13,602 bases of DNA from Anaerolineales bacterium UBA7227 (GTDB lineage: Bacteria; Chloroflexota; Anaerolineae; Anaerolineales; Villigracilaceae), in contig DKTP01000091.1 in assembly GCA_002473085.1 (NCBI GenBank), positions 1 to 13,602 on the forward strand, written 5' to 3'. Within the stretch, counting starts at the first letter, position 1. Every line of letters begins with the position of its first letter. The notes below the pieces were generated by a model. The model had not been told where the DNA came from. It saw only the letters and a list, made by a program, of their open reading frames with translations, and ran no database searches. Shown one piece after another: positions 1-6,262 of the stretch. The position numbers were made by a program, and so were the translations under genes.

Positions 1-41
1 AGGAAAGTCAAAACCAGCCCTGCCGCAACTATTTTTCTCAT
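1..41 (-). CDS. Start of a secreted or lipoprotein gene (partial, runs off the window)
   Basis: A minus-strand ATG at 41-39 opens a frame that stays open to the window edge and encodes MRKIVAAGLVLTF, a basic start followed by a hydrophobic stretch, as in a signal peptide. A good ribosome binding site (GAGG at 52-49) sits 7 bases upstream, and a TATAAT box lies at 88-83. Only 13 codons are visible, so the product cannot be named. Given the neighbours, an exported lipoprotein is the likeliest type. It follows the FGE-fold lipoprotein gene on the same strand but is separated from it by a strong hairpin terminator, so it is probably transcribed on its own. Confidence 0.6.
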   Translation of the reverse strand, partial: MRKIVAAGLVLTF

Positions 42-82
42 GTTCTTTCCTCTTTGGATGCGTTGAGTTTTGGTGTGCGGCG

Positions 83-88
83 ATTATA
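83..88 (-). promoter_or_regulatory. Candidate -10 box for the partial gene at 1-41
   Basis: TATAAT on the minus strand, about 42 bases before the ATG. No good -35 hexamer is visible 16-18 bases upstream; the best that fits (CTTTCT) is poor and merges into the terminator stem. Position and perfect -10 match support it, the missing -35 weakens it. Confidence 0.4.
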
Positions 89-106
89 GTCTGAAATTTA
101 TAACAG

Positions 107-138
107 AAAGCCCCGTCCTGCGAAAAGGACGGGGCTTT
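107..138. terminator. Bidirectional intrinsic terminator
   Basis: Perfect 12-bp stem (AAAGCCCCGTCC at 107-118 pairing with 127-138) and an 8-base loop. On the plus strand it ends in TTTT. On the minus strand the stem itself ends in TTT, followed by CTGTTAT. It begins 12 bases beyond the stop codon of the FGE-fold lipoprotein gene (minus strand, stop at 153-151), so it most likely ends that transcript. Confidence 0.85.
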
Positions 139-150
139 TGAATGTCGCCG

Positions 151-1896
151 CTATTTTTTCAATTCACAGGCGCTGGCTTTTTCGTTCCAGGAGCAGCCGT
201 TTTGTTTGTTGTGGATGCAGTCCACCTCGGTGGTGTGCTGGCCGCAGTCATAGAGAGGCGCGCATTGGAGCATGTCCACAGAGACGAAGGCGCAGCCGGC
301 GTTTTCGCTGACGGTCGGGAGGCGCGGGGCGCATCCGCTGAGGGCCGGATCGTAGGCGTATCCCGCCTGGCAGTCGGGATAGAGGCCGACGGCAGGCGCC
401 TGGCAGCATTGCGAAGCCGAGTTGAAGGCGAAGCCCGCGGGGCAGCCCGGATAGCAGGAGGCGGTCTGCGAGGACAGGTTGAGGCCGAAGAGGTTGCAGT
501 CCGCCTGCCCGTTGGCGGGGACGCAGCCCGCGAAGGCCGCGTCGTAATACTGGCCGAGCGGACATTGATTGTCGAGGCCGAGGGTGGGGCGGCAGGTCTG
601 TCCCGTGGAATCGAGCGCGTAGCCCGGCGGGCAGCCCTGAGGTCCGGGCTGGGACGCGACCGGGGCATAGAGGCACTGCCGCGTGGCCGGGTCGTAGGCG
701 TAGCCGGGATCGCAGACGACGTTGCCAGTCCACGAGGGAGTTGGGACGGCGGCGCAGGTCGAGTTGCAGACTTCGAGCGTCCCGCTGGTAGAATCGGGCC
801 CGTAGCAGGTCACCTGAAGCTGGTCGCCTACGAGGGCGCTTTCGCAGGTGTACCCGTCTGTGCGGACGGTGTAGGTGGAGCCGCGCGGCAGGAGGATGGT
901 GTTGGAGGCAACTTTGCCCTTGCAGGACGGGCCGAGGCGCTGCGCGACCGGCGCGGCGCAATCGCTGGCGGCCGGGGTCGGGAATTCCGTGACCGGCAGG
1001 TAGGGGCTGGTCTGGCAGTAGGGCGGGAAGTTGATTGGCTGCTGGACGACGCAGCGGAAGCCGAGGTCGCGGCTGGAATAGTCGGGGCTGGCCGGACGCC
1101 GGATGGCGGAGGCGATCTGCGACGGGTCGCTCTCGAACCCGCTCCCGCGGATGACGCGCGAGACGCCGTTCTCCGGCCCGGGCGGGTCCTGGATCGGACC
1201 GGCGGCGTAGTAGGCGGGGTCGTACCAGTCCCGCGTCCATTCGAAGGCGTTGCCGGCCATGTCGAGCGCGAGATAGGGGCTGGCGCTGTCGCCGTACGCG
1301 ACGACGCTGGTGGTGCCTCGGACGCAGTTGTTGAAGTTGAGCAGGCCGCAGGTGGGCGGCTGTTCGCCCCAGGGATAGGTCTGTCCGCCGGGGCCGCGGG
1401 CGGCTTTCTCCCATTCGGCCTCGGTGGGGAGGCGGCCTCCGGCCCAGGTGCAGTAGGCGTTGGCTTGCTCCCAGTTCACGCCGACGACCGGGTTGTCGGC
1501 GTAGGCGGGGTTGGTGTAGACTGTGCCGCCGGCGGAGGCGGGCGGCGAGCAGACGCCTACGCCCACGCAGATGGAGTACATGCGGTTGGTGATCTTGGTG
1601 CGCGTGATCCAGTACGCGGAGAGGCTGACGGAATGGGCGGGATTGTCCGCGCCGTTTGCGCCGATGACGGCCTGCCCCGCGGGGACGTAGGCGAGCGTAC
1701 TGCCGTCCATCCACGAAAGGAAGGTCCCCGCGTTCGGGCCGCTGAGGGCGACCGGGACGAGGGTGGGAGTCTCTGTGTCAACGACGACGGGGACGAGCGT
1801 GGGAGTCGGCGGCTCGGACGTGGCCTTCGGCGCGCAGGCCGCGAACAGGACGGTCAACGCCAGCCCGAGCGCGGAAACGACTTGCCTGTTTTTCAT
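151..1896 (-). CDS. Lipoprotein with FGE-sulfatase fold and Cys-rich repeat tail
   Basis: 581 residues. A signal peptide ends in LFAAC (lipidated Cys21), then a Pro/Thr linker to about residue 50. Residues about 65-285 form an FGE-sulfatase (C-type-lectin-like) domain: GGRLPTEAEWEKAARGP, YPWG, DMAGNAFEWTRDWYD, RVIRGSGF and a closing LGFRCV at about 278-283 are hallmark family motifs. Formylglycine-generating enzymes carry a reactive Cys pair shortly before that final motif. Here the segment (about residues 262-277) has none, so sulfatase-activating activity is unlikely and a binding or structural role at the cell surface is inferred. From residue 395 five repeats of the form C-x3-[YF]-x-[YLF]-[DN]-x5-C follow (395, 422, 445, 485, 509), then a last Cys-rich block. 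The start at 1896 has AGGAG 6 bases upstream. Monocistronic: own promoter and terminator. Confidence 0.85.
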   Translation of the reverse strand: MKNRQVVSALGLALTVLFAACAPKATSEPPTPTLVPVVVDTETPTLVPVALSGPNAGTFLSWMDGSTLAYVPAGQAVIGANGADNPAHSVSLSAYWITRTKITNRMYSICVGVGVCSPPASAGGTVYTNPAYADNPVVGVNWEQANAYCTWAGGRLPTEAEWEKAARGPGGQTYPWGEQPPTCGLLNFNNCVRGTTSVVAYGDSASPYLALDMAGNAFEWTRDWYDPAYYAAGPIQDPPGPENGVSRVIRGSGFESDPSQIASAIRRPASPDYSSRDLGFRCVVQQPINFPPYCQTSPYLPVTEFPTPAASDCAAPVAQRLGPSCKGKVASNTILLPRGSTYTVRTDGYTCESALVGDQLQVTCYGPDSTSGTLEVCNSTCAAVPTPSWTGNVVCDPGYAYDPATRQCLYAPVASQPGPQGCPPGYALDSTGQTCRPTLGLDNQCPLGQYYDAAFAGCVPANGQADCNLFGLNLSSQTASCYPGCPAGFAFNSASQCCQAPAVGLYPDCQAGYAYDPALSGCAPRLPTVSENAGCAFVSVDMLQCAPLYDCGQHTTEVDCIHNKQNGCSWNEKASACELKK

Positions 1897-1902
1897 TCAT
1901 TG

Positions 1903-1934
1903 CTCCTGCGGCAGGAGAGTTCCAGCCTGCCGCG
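1903..1934 (-). promoter_or_regulatory. Leader with two competing hairpins over the ribosome binding site
   Basis: In the 5' leader of the FGE-fold lipoprotein gene, CTCCTGCGGCAGGAG (1903-1917) is a near-perfect palindrome that contains the AGGAG ribosome binding site on the minus strand. The central part can instead form an 8-bp stem, 1908-1915 with 1927-1934, around an 11-base loop, which would leave AGGAG unpaired. The two foldings exclude each other. A translational switch is inferred; the pairing is directly visible, its use is not. Confidence 0.4.
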
Positions 1935-1941
1935 CGGAGAA

Positions 1942-1947
1942 TTATAC
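1942..1947 (-). promoter_or_regulatory. -10 box of the FGE-fold lipoprotein gene
   Basis: Perfect TATAAT on the minus strand, about 46 bases before the ATG at 1896. The -35 region holds a palindrome (1956-1970) rather than a recognisable TTGACA, which may mean activator dependence or repressor control. Confidence 0.5.
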
Positions 1948-1955
1948 ACGTAGGA

Positions 1956-1970
1956 AAAGCGGCGCTTTTA
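1956..1970. promoter_or_regulatory. 15-bp palindrome in the -35 region (operator or small terminator)
   Basis: AAAAGCGGCGCTTTT is a perfect 7-bp inverted repeat around one base. It lies 8 bases upstream of the TATAAT box of the FGE-fold lipoprotein gene, covering the -35 region, as an operator would. It could equally be a short terminator (6-bp stem ending in TTTT) for the synthetase/YdcZ unit whose last stop codon is at 2014-2012. The sequence does not decide between these. Confidence 0.4.
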
Positions 1971-1990
1971 GTTTGGATTAATATTGCGGC

Positions 1991-2006
1991 TCGGCGGTTG
2001 CGCCGA
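1991..2006 (-). terminator. Weak hairpin after the YdcZ-type gene
   Basis: TCGGCG pairs with CGCCGA across a 4-base loop, starting 5 bases past the stop codon of the YdcZ-type gene. There is no T-run after it on the minus strand, so it may only protect the 3' end or help termination at the hairpin near 1956-1970. Confidence 0.3.
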
Positions 2007-2011
2007 CCGAT

Positions 2012-2449
2012 TCACTTGCGCGTCGTCAGCCAGACGCCGAGGAGCAGGAACGCCACCCCGAGCAGGCGCGTCCACTCGAAGGGACGCGGGAGCGCGCCGA
2101 ACCAGCCGAAGCGTTCGATCAGCAGGGAGGCGAGGAATTGTCCCGCGATGACGAGGACCAGCGCGGTCGTCAGGCCGAGACGCGGGACGGTGAACCCGAT
2201 TGTGCCGACGATGACCAGTCCCAGCAGGCCGGTGGCGAGCACGTACCAGGGGACGGACGCGGCGGCGCGCAGATTCCCGCCGCGCAGGAACAGCGTGATG
2301 AGCGTGATGACCAGTCCGCCGCCCGCGTAGGTGATGAACATGCTCTCGCGCGTCCCAATGGCCGTGTCCATGACGCCCATGAACTGTCCCTGCAAGGTGA
2401 CCGTCATCCCGCCGAGGACGGCGAGAATGCCAACCAAAACAATGTCCAT
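2012..2449 (-). CDS. YdcZ/DUF606-type small DMT-family membrane protein
   Basis: 145 residues, almost entirely hydrophobic, with about five membrane segments (roughly residues 2-22, 36-55, 66-87, 89-112 and 127-143). The opening [20 protein letters not shown], the GQFMG that follows and the later TTALVLVIAGQFLASLLIERFGWFG match the DUF606 (YdcZ) family of the drug/metabolite transporter superfamily, whose members are about 150 residues and equal half of a ten-helix transporter; they probably work as dimers. The substrate is unknown. The start was chosen because homologues begin at this hydrophobic stretch and because ATG at 2449-2447 overlaps the upstream TAA stop (2451-2449) by one base, which signals translational coupling to the acyl-CoA synthetase. 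A longer frame continues upstream of this start, but it is only an out-of-frame reading of the synthetase. Export or uptake linked to the synthetase substrate is inference. Confidence 0.8.
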   Translation of the reverse strand: MDIVLVGILAVLGGMTVTLQGQFMGVMDTAIGTRESMFITYAGGGLVITLITLFLRGGNLRAAASVPWYVLATGLLGLVIVGTIGFTVPRLGLTTALVLVIAGQFLASLLIERFGWFGALPRPFEWTRLLGVAFLLLGVWLTTRK

Positions 2450-4404
2450 TATTTTGCCCTTCTCACTTCTTCCACAGCCTCGGGGTTGACCAGCGTCGAA
2501 GCGTCGCCGGGGTCCTGTCCCAGATAGGCGGCGCGGATCATGCGGCGCATCACTTTGGCGTTGCGCGTCTTCGGCAGGTCGCTCACGAACAACACTGATT
2601 TCGGCGCGAGCGCCTTGCCCATTTCGTCGGTCACGAGGGCGCGCAGTTCCGCGCGCAGCGCGTCGGACGCCTCGACTCCCTTTTTCAACACGACGAAGAC
2701 GACCAGTTCGCTTCCCTTCACTTCGTGCGGGACGCCGATCGCGGCGGACTCGACCACAGCCGGATGCCGCACGAGGATCGACTCGACCTCGGCGGGACCG
2801 AGCCGCTTGCCCGCGATCTTGATCGTGTCGTCCGAGCGGCCGAGGATGTACCAGAGTCCGTCCGCGTCGACCGCGGCGAAGTCGCCGTGTACCCAGACGT
2901 TCGGCCAGCGCGCCCAGTACGCGTCGAGGTAACGCTGCGGGTCCTTCCAGAAGCCGCGCGTCATCCCGATCCACGGGGCTTTGACGACGAGTTCGCCGAC
3001 CGCGCCGCGAATCGGATTCCCGTTTTCGTCGAACACGTCGGCGGCCATGCCGGGGCAGGGCGCGGAGAACGCGCAGGGTTTGAGCGGCAGGATCGGGTTG
3101 CCCATCACGATGCCGCCCGAAATTTCCGTCCCGCCCGAATAGTTGATGATGGGGAGCCGCGACCCGCCGACGCTGTGGAACAGCCACTTCCACGGCTCGG
3201 GGTTCCACGGCTCGCCGGTGGACGCGAAACATTTCAGCGAGGAGAGATCGCGCCCGCGATGCTGTTCGTCTCCGTGCGGAATGAGCGAGCGGATCAGCGT
3301 TGGCGAGACGCCCAGCTGCGCGACCTTGTGCCGCTCCACCAGCGACCACAGGCGGTCGGGCGCGGGGAAGTCGGGCGCGCCGTCGTAGAGGAACATCGTC
3401 GCGCCGAGCAGCAGCGCGCCGAAGACCAGCCAGGGTCCCATCATCCAGCCCATGTCGGTCATCCAGTAGATGACATCCCCTGCATGTACGTCCGTCCCGA
3501 AAGCCATATCCTGCGCGGCTTTGACGGGGAATCCGCAGTGGGTGTGGAGCGCGCCTTTCGGGCGTCCCGTCGTCCCCGAGGTGTAGATGACCATCAGCGG
3601 GTCCTCCGCGGACGTTCGTTCGGTCGCGGCTTCCTTTGGCTGCGCGGCGACCAGTTCGTGCCACCAGTGATCGCGGCCCGCTTTCATCTGGACTTCCTGC
3701 CCGGTGCGCTTCAAAACGATCATGTGCTTCAACGTGGGGATCTGCGCGGCGGCCTCGTCCGCGACGGACTTCATCTCGACGGGCTTCCCGCGTCGGAACG
3801 CGCCGTCCGCGGCGAAGAGGGCCTGCGCGTCGGCGTCGGCCATGCGGCTGACGATGGCGCCCGCGCCGTATCCCGAAAACAGCGGCAGGATAATTCCGCC
3901 GATCTTCGCGACCGCCAGCAGCGCCACCACAATTTCGGGCGTCATCGGCATGAAGAGTCCCACCGCGTCGCCTTTGCCGAGTCCCAGCGAGCGGAGCGCG
4001 TTCGCGGCCTGGTTGACTTGCTCGTAGAGTTCTCTATACGTGAGCGTCCTCGTCGTCCCCTCTTCGCCTTCCCATACCACTGCTCTCTGCTCTCTACTCT
4101 CTGGTAACTGCCACTTATCCACGCAATTATGGACGATGTTCATCGCTCCCCCCACGCACCACTTCGGCAATTGGATTCCGCCGCTCAAGTCCACCACCTG
4201 CGAATACGGCTCGTAAAATTCGATGTCGAGATACTTCAACGCCGCGTCCGTGAACCAGGCCGCGTCTTCGGTGGAGCGTTTCATCAACTCGGCGAAATCC
4301 GCAATTCCGTGCCGACGCATGAACGCGGTCAAATGCGCGCGCTGGATGTGTTCCTGACTCGGCCGCCAGACGATCTCGCCGCCGAACGTGAATTCTTCAG
4401 GCAT
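2449..4404 (-). CDS. AMP-forming acyl-CoA synthetase, acetyl-CoA synthetase-like
   Basis: 651 residues, typical of the acetyl-CoA synthetase branch of the ANL superfamily: carboxylate + ATP + CoA to acyl-CoA + AMP + PPi, in the cytoplasm. Visible motifs: P-loop [11 protein letters not shown] (274-284), NYSGGTE (421-427, adenine and Mg site), HGDF (506-509), hinge [13 protein letters not shown] (522-534), and catalytic Lys617 in [11 protein letters not shown]. The usual SGK of acetyl-CoA synthetases is NAK here, and the acyl substrate cannot be read off; acetate, propionate or another short acid is plausible. The start has GGAGG 7 bases upstream and a TATAAT box at 4439-4434. It is the first gene of a two-gene unit with the YdcZ-type protein. 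Codons for about residues 101-109 are built from a heptamer tandem repeat (4081-4104), an odd low-complexity patch on the surface side of the N-terminal region. Confidence 0.88.
   Translation of the reverse strand: MPEEFTFGGEIVWRPSQEHIQRAHLTAFMRRHGIADFAELMKRSTEDAAWFTDAALKYLDIEFYEPYSQVVDLSGGIQLPKWCVGGAMNIVHNCVDKWQLPESREQRAVVWEGEEGTTRTLTYRELYEQVNQAANALRSLGLGKGDAVGLFMPMTPEIVVALLAVAKIGGIILPLFSGYGAGAIVSRMADADAQALFAADGAFRRGKPVEMKSVADEAAAQIPTLKHMIVLKRTGQEVQMKAGRDHWWHELVAAQPKEAATERTSAEDPLMVIYTSGTTGRPKGALHTHCGFPVKAAQDMAFGTDVHAGDVIYWMTDMGWMMGPWLVFGALLLGATMFLYDGAPDFPAPDRLWSLVERHKVAQLGVSPTLIRSLIPHGDEQHRGRDLSSLKCFASTGEPWNPEPWKWLFHSVGGSRLPIINYSGGTEISGGIVMGNPILPLKPCAFSAPCPGMAADVFDENGNPIRGAVGELVVKAPWIGMTRGFWKDPQRYLDAYWARWPNVWVHGDFAAVDADGLWYILGRSDDTIKIAGKRLGPAEVESILVRHPAVVESAAIGVPHEVKGSELVVFVVLKKGVEASDALRAELRALVTDEMGKALAPKSVLFVSDLPKTRNAKVMRRMIRAAYLGQDPGDASTLVNPEAVEEVRRAK
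4081..4104 (-). repeat. Heptamer tandem repeat inside the synthetase gene
   Basis: Three tandem 7-base units on the minus strand (AGAGAGT once, AGAGAGC twice, at 4102-4082) plus flanking AG. Three units equal seven codons, so the reading frame is kept; they encode ESREQRA. The unit fits the consensus RGARRRY shared with the arrays at 10943-10991 and 13558-13602. Confidence 0.7.
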
Positions 4405-4411
4405 GAGGTTT

Positions 4412-4439
4412 CCTCCGTGGGCGAATATCCGCCATTATA
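4412..4439 (-). promoter_or_regulatory. Promoter and ribosome binding site of the synthetase/YdcZ unit
   Basis: On the minus strand a perfect TATAAT (4439-4434) lies about 30 bases before the ATG, and GGAGG (4416-4412) sits 7 bases before it. No convincing -35 is visible (CTTATG at the 17-base position). The box lies within the 106-base region shared with the divergent KstD-like gene. Confidence 0.55.
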
Positions 4440-4445
4440 TCCCCA

Positions 4446-4508
4446 ATGAAAAAGCCCATAAGTTCGACAGCGCGGGTAAAATCCCCGAAAGTTTCTTCAA
4501 GGAGATGA
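4446..4508 (+). CDS. Possible 20-codon leader ORF before the KstD-like gene
   Basis: An ATG at 4446 opens 20 codons encoding a basic peptide (MKKPISSTARVKSPKVSSRR) that ends with TGA at 4506-4508, next to the KstD-like start and spanning its ribosome binding site. No ribosome binding site precedes the ATG, although an AT-rich TTATAT sits just upstream as in a leaderless start. It may be chance; at this length the frame alone proves nothing. Confidence 0.15.
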   Translation: MKKPISSTARVKSPKVSSRR

Positions 4509-4510
4509 AC

Positions 4511-6199
4511 ATGGCAAACTGGGATCACACCACCGACGTCCTCGTCGTCGGCTCGGGCGGCGGGGCGATGACCGCCGCGCTGACCGCGAAGCAGGCCGGC
4601 TTGGACGTTTTGATGATCGAGAAGACGGAATACTACGGCGGCTCGACGGCTCTCTCTGGCGGCGGGCTGTGGATTCCGAACAATTACCTTTTGCAACGGG
4701 ACGGCTTGGACGACTCACTCGAAAAGGCGCGCACGTATTTAAAGAACACCGTCGGAGACCGCACGCCGCAAGCGTTACAGGACGCCTATCTCGAAAACGC
4801 GCCTGAAATGGTGAAGTATCTATCGAGCAATTCTCACGTCCGCTTTCATCGCTCGGTGGGCTACGCGGACTACTATCCCGAACGCCCCGGCGGCACGGCG
4901 GACGGGCGCGCCATCGAAGGTTCTCCCTTCGACGGGAGCAAACTCGGCGCGGACTTCAAGCAACTGCGCCCGATGAGCATCAAAATCCCCGCGGGACTGG
5001 CGTTCACCGCCAGCGAGTACAACAAGATAGGGATGATCACCTCCACCTGGGCGGGGAAATGGGTGGCGCTCAAAGTCGGCGTGCGGACATTTTTCAACAT
5101 GCTGACGGGCGTGAAACTTCTGGCGCTCGGTCAGGCATTGGTCGCGCGCTTGCGACTCTCGCTCAAAGATGAAGGCGTCCCGATCTGGCTGAACACTCCG
5201 TTCAAGGAACTGGTCGTCGAATACGGCGCGGTTGTGGGAGTCGTGGCGGAAAAAGACGGCAAGCCGTTTCGCATCCGCGCCAGCAAAGGCGTGATCCTCG
5301 CGGCGGGCGGATTCGATCACAATCAGCAGATGCGCGAAGAATTTCAGCAGGCGCCGGTCAACCACGAGTGGAGTTCGGGCAGCCCGGGCAACACCGGCGA
5401 CTCGATCCAGGCGGGGATGAAGATCGGCGCGAAAATTGACCTGATGGAGGATGCCTGGTGGGGACCTTCGACCGTCCCGCCGAACATGCCGGTCATGTTC
5501 CACGTCGGCGACCGCTCGTACCCCGGCGGGATCATGGTCAACGCGGCGGGAAAACGGTTCACGAATGAGGCGGCTTCGTACGTCGAAGTCGTCCACGCCA
5601 TGTATGAGAAGAATAGCGCCGAAGTCCCGCACATCCCCGCCACGTTCATCATGGACAGCCGCTTCCGCCGAAAATATATTTTCGGCACGCTGTTCCCGAT
5701 GCAGCCGATCCCCAAAATCTATTTCGAGAGCGGATATTTCAAACGCGGCGACACGCTGGAGGAACTGGCGCAGAACTGCGGGCTCGACCCGAAGAATCTC
5801 GCCGAGACGGTGGCGCGCTTCAATCAGTTCGCGCGAAACGGCAGGGACGAGGACTTTCATCGCGGCGACAGCGCCTACGACCGCTACTACGGCGACCCGA
5901 CCGTCAAGCCCAATCCCTGTCTCGCGCCTATCGAGAAGCCGCCCTTCTACGCCGTGCAGATGGTTCCAGGCGACCTCGGCACGAAAGGCGGACTGGCGAT
6001 TGACGAATATGCCCGCGTCCTGCGCGCGGACGGCTCGCCGATTCCGAATTTGTACGCGGCGGGAAACACCTCCGCTTCGGTGATGGGCAACACCTATCCC
6101 GGCGCGGGCAGCACGATCGGTCCCGCCATGACTTTTGGCTATATCGCCGCAAAGCATATCGCCGGCGGAAAGATCCGCCCGATTGGGAGATTGCCGTAA
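4511..6199 (+). CDS. FAD-dependent 3-ketosteroid delta-1-dehydrogenase-like flavoprotein
   Basis: 562 residues. A Rossmann FAD site opens the protein (GSGGGAMTAA from residue 14, acidic ribose contact Glu37), followed by YYGGSTALSGGGLWIPNN, a signature of the KstD branch of the fumarate-reductase-like flavoproteins. The C-terminal FAD segment NLYAAGNTSASVMGNTYPGAG contains Tyr529 and Gly533, matching the catalytic Tyr and Gly of Rhodococcus KstD (Tyr487/Gly491). Tyr357 (NEAASY) and one of Tyr121/122 are candidates for the other two catalytic tyrosines. The family puts a 1,2 double bond into 3-ketosteroids; a related ketone or enoate substrate is possible. No signal peptide, so cytoplasmic. 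Start chosen at 4511 because AAGGAG (4499-4504) is 6 bases upstream; the ATG at 4505 abuts that site and an in-frame ATG at 4388 lies in the divergent gene. No steroid-ring degradation genes are nearby. Confidence 0.8.
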   Translation: MANWDHTTDVLVVGSGGGAMTAALTAKQAGLDVLMIEKTEYYGGSTALSGGGLWIPNNYLLQRDGLDDSLEKARTYLKNTVGDRTPQALQDAYLENAPEMVKYLSSNSHVRFHRSVGYADYYPERPGGTADGRAIEGSPFDGSKLGADFKQLRPMSIKIPAGLAFTASEYNKIGMITSTWAGKWVALKVGVRTFFNMLTGVKLLALGQALVARLRLSLKDEGVPIWLNTPFKELVVEYGAVVGVVAEKDGKPFRIRASKGVILAAGGFDHNQQMREEFQQAPVNHEWSSGSPGNTGDSIQAGMKIGAKIDLMEDAWWGPSTVPPNMPVMFHVGDRSYPGGIMVNAAGKRFTNEAASYVEVVHAMYEKNSAEVPHIPATFIMDSRFRRKYIFGTLFPMQPIPKIYFESGYFKRGDTLEELAQNCGLDPKNLAETVARFNQFARNGRDEDFHRGDSAYDRYYGDPTVKPNPCLAPIEKPPFYAVQMVPGDLGTKGGLAIDEYARVLRADGSPIPNLYAAGNTSASVMGNTYPGAGSTIGPAMTFGYIAAKHIAGGKIRPIGRLP

Positions 6200-6250
6200 A
6201 CTTTCGGATTGCCGACGGCCGCGGCCCAGGAGCCAAAAGCGGGATGAGAC

Positions 6251-6256
6251 TATAAT
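6251..6256 (+). promoter_or_regulatory. -10 box of an apparently leaderless gene
   Basis: Perfect TATAAT ending only 6 bases before the ATG at 6263. Transcription normally starts about 7 bases after the -10 box, so it would begin at or next to the A of the start codon. No -35 match lies 17 bases upstream. Confidence 0.55.
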
Positions 6257-6262
6257 TGCTTC

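Noticed and set aside
142..1953. 603-codon open frame on the plus strand opposite the FGE-fold lipoprotein
   Set aside because: Low-complexity Gly/Ala/Arg/Val composition typical of an antisense frame in GC-rich DNA. The minus strand has signal peptide, FGE motifs, ribosome binding site and terminator.
2012..3664. 550-codon minus-strand frame that would fuse an Arg-rich region to the YdcZ-type protein
   Set aside because: The first 404 codons are an out-of-frame reading of the acyl-CoA synthetase. Only the part from 2449 is a recognisable protein.
2725..4107. 460-codon plus-strand frame opposite the synthetase
   Set aside because: Antisense shadow of a gene with intact catalytic motifs; no ribosome binding site or recognisable domain.
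4820..6157. 445-codon minus-strand frame opposite the KstD-like gene
   Set aside because: Antisense shadow rich in Arg, Val, Asp and His; the sense frame carries FAD-binding and active-site motifs.
6221..6230. GGCCGCGGCC-like palindrome near 6218-6227 as terminator of the KstD-like gene
   Set aside because: Self-complementary but with no loop and no T-run, so not a credible terminator.
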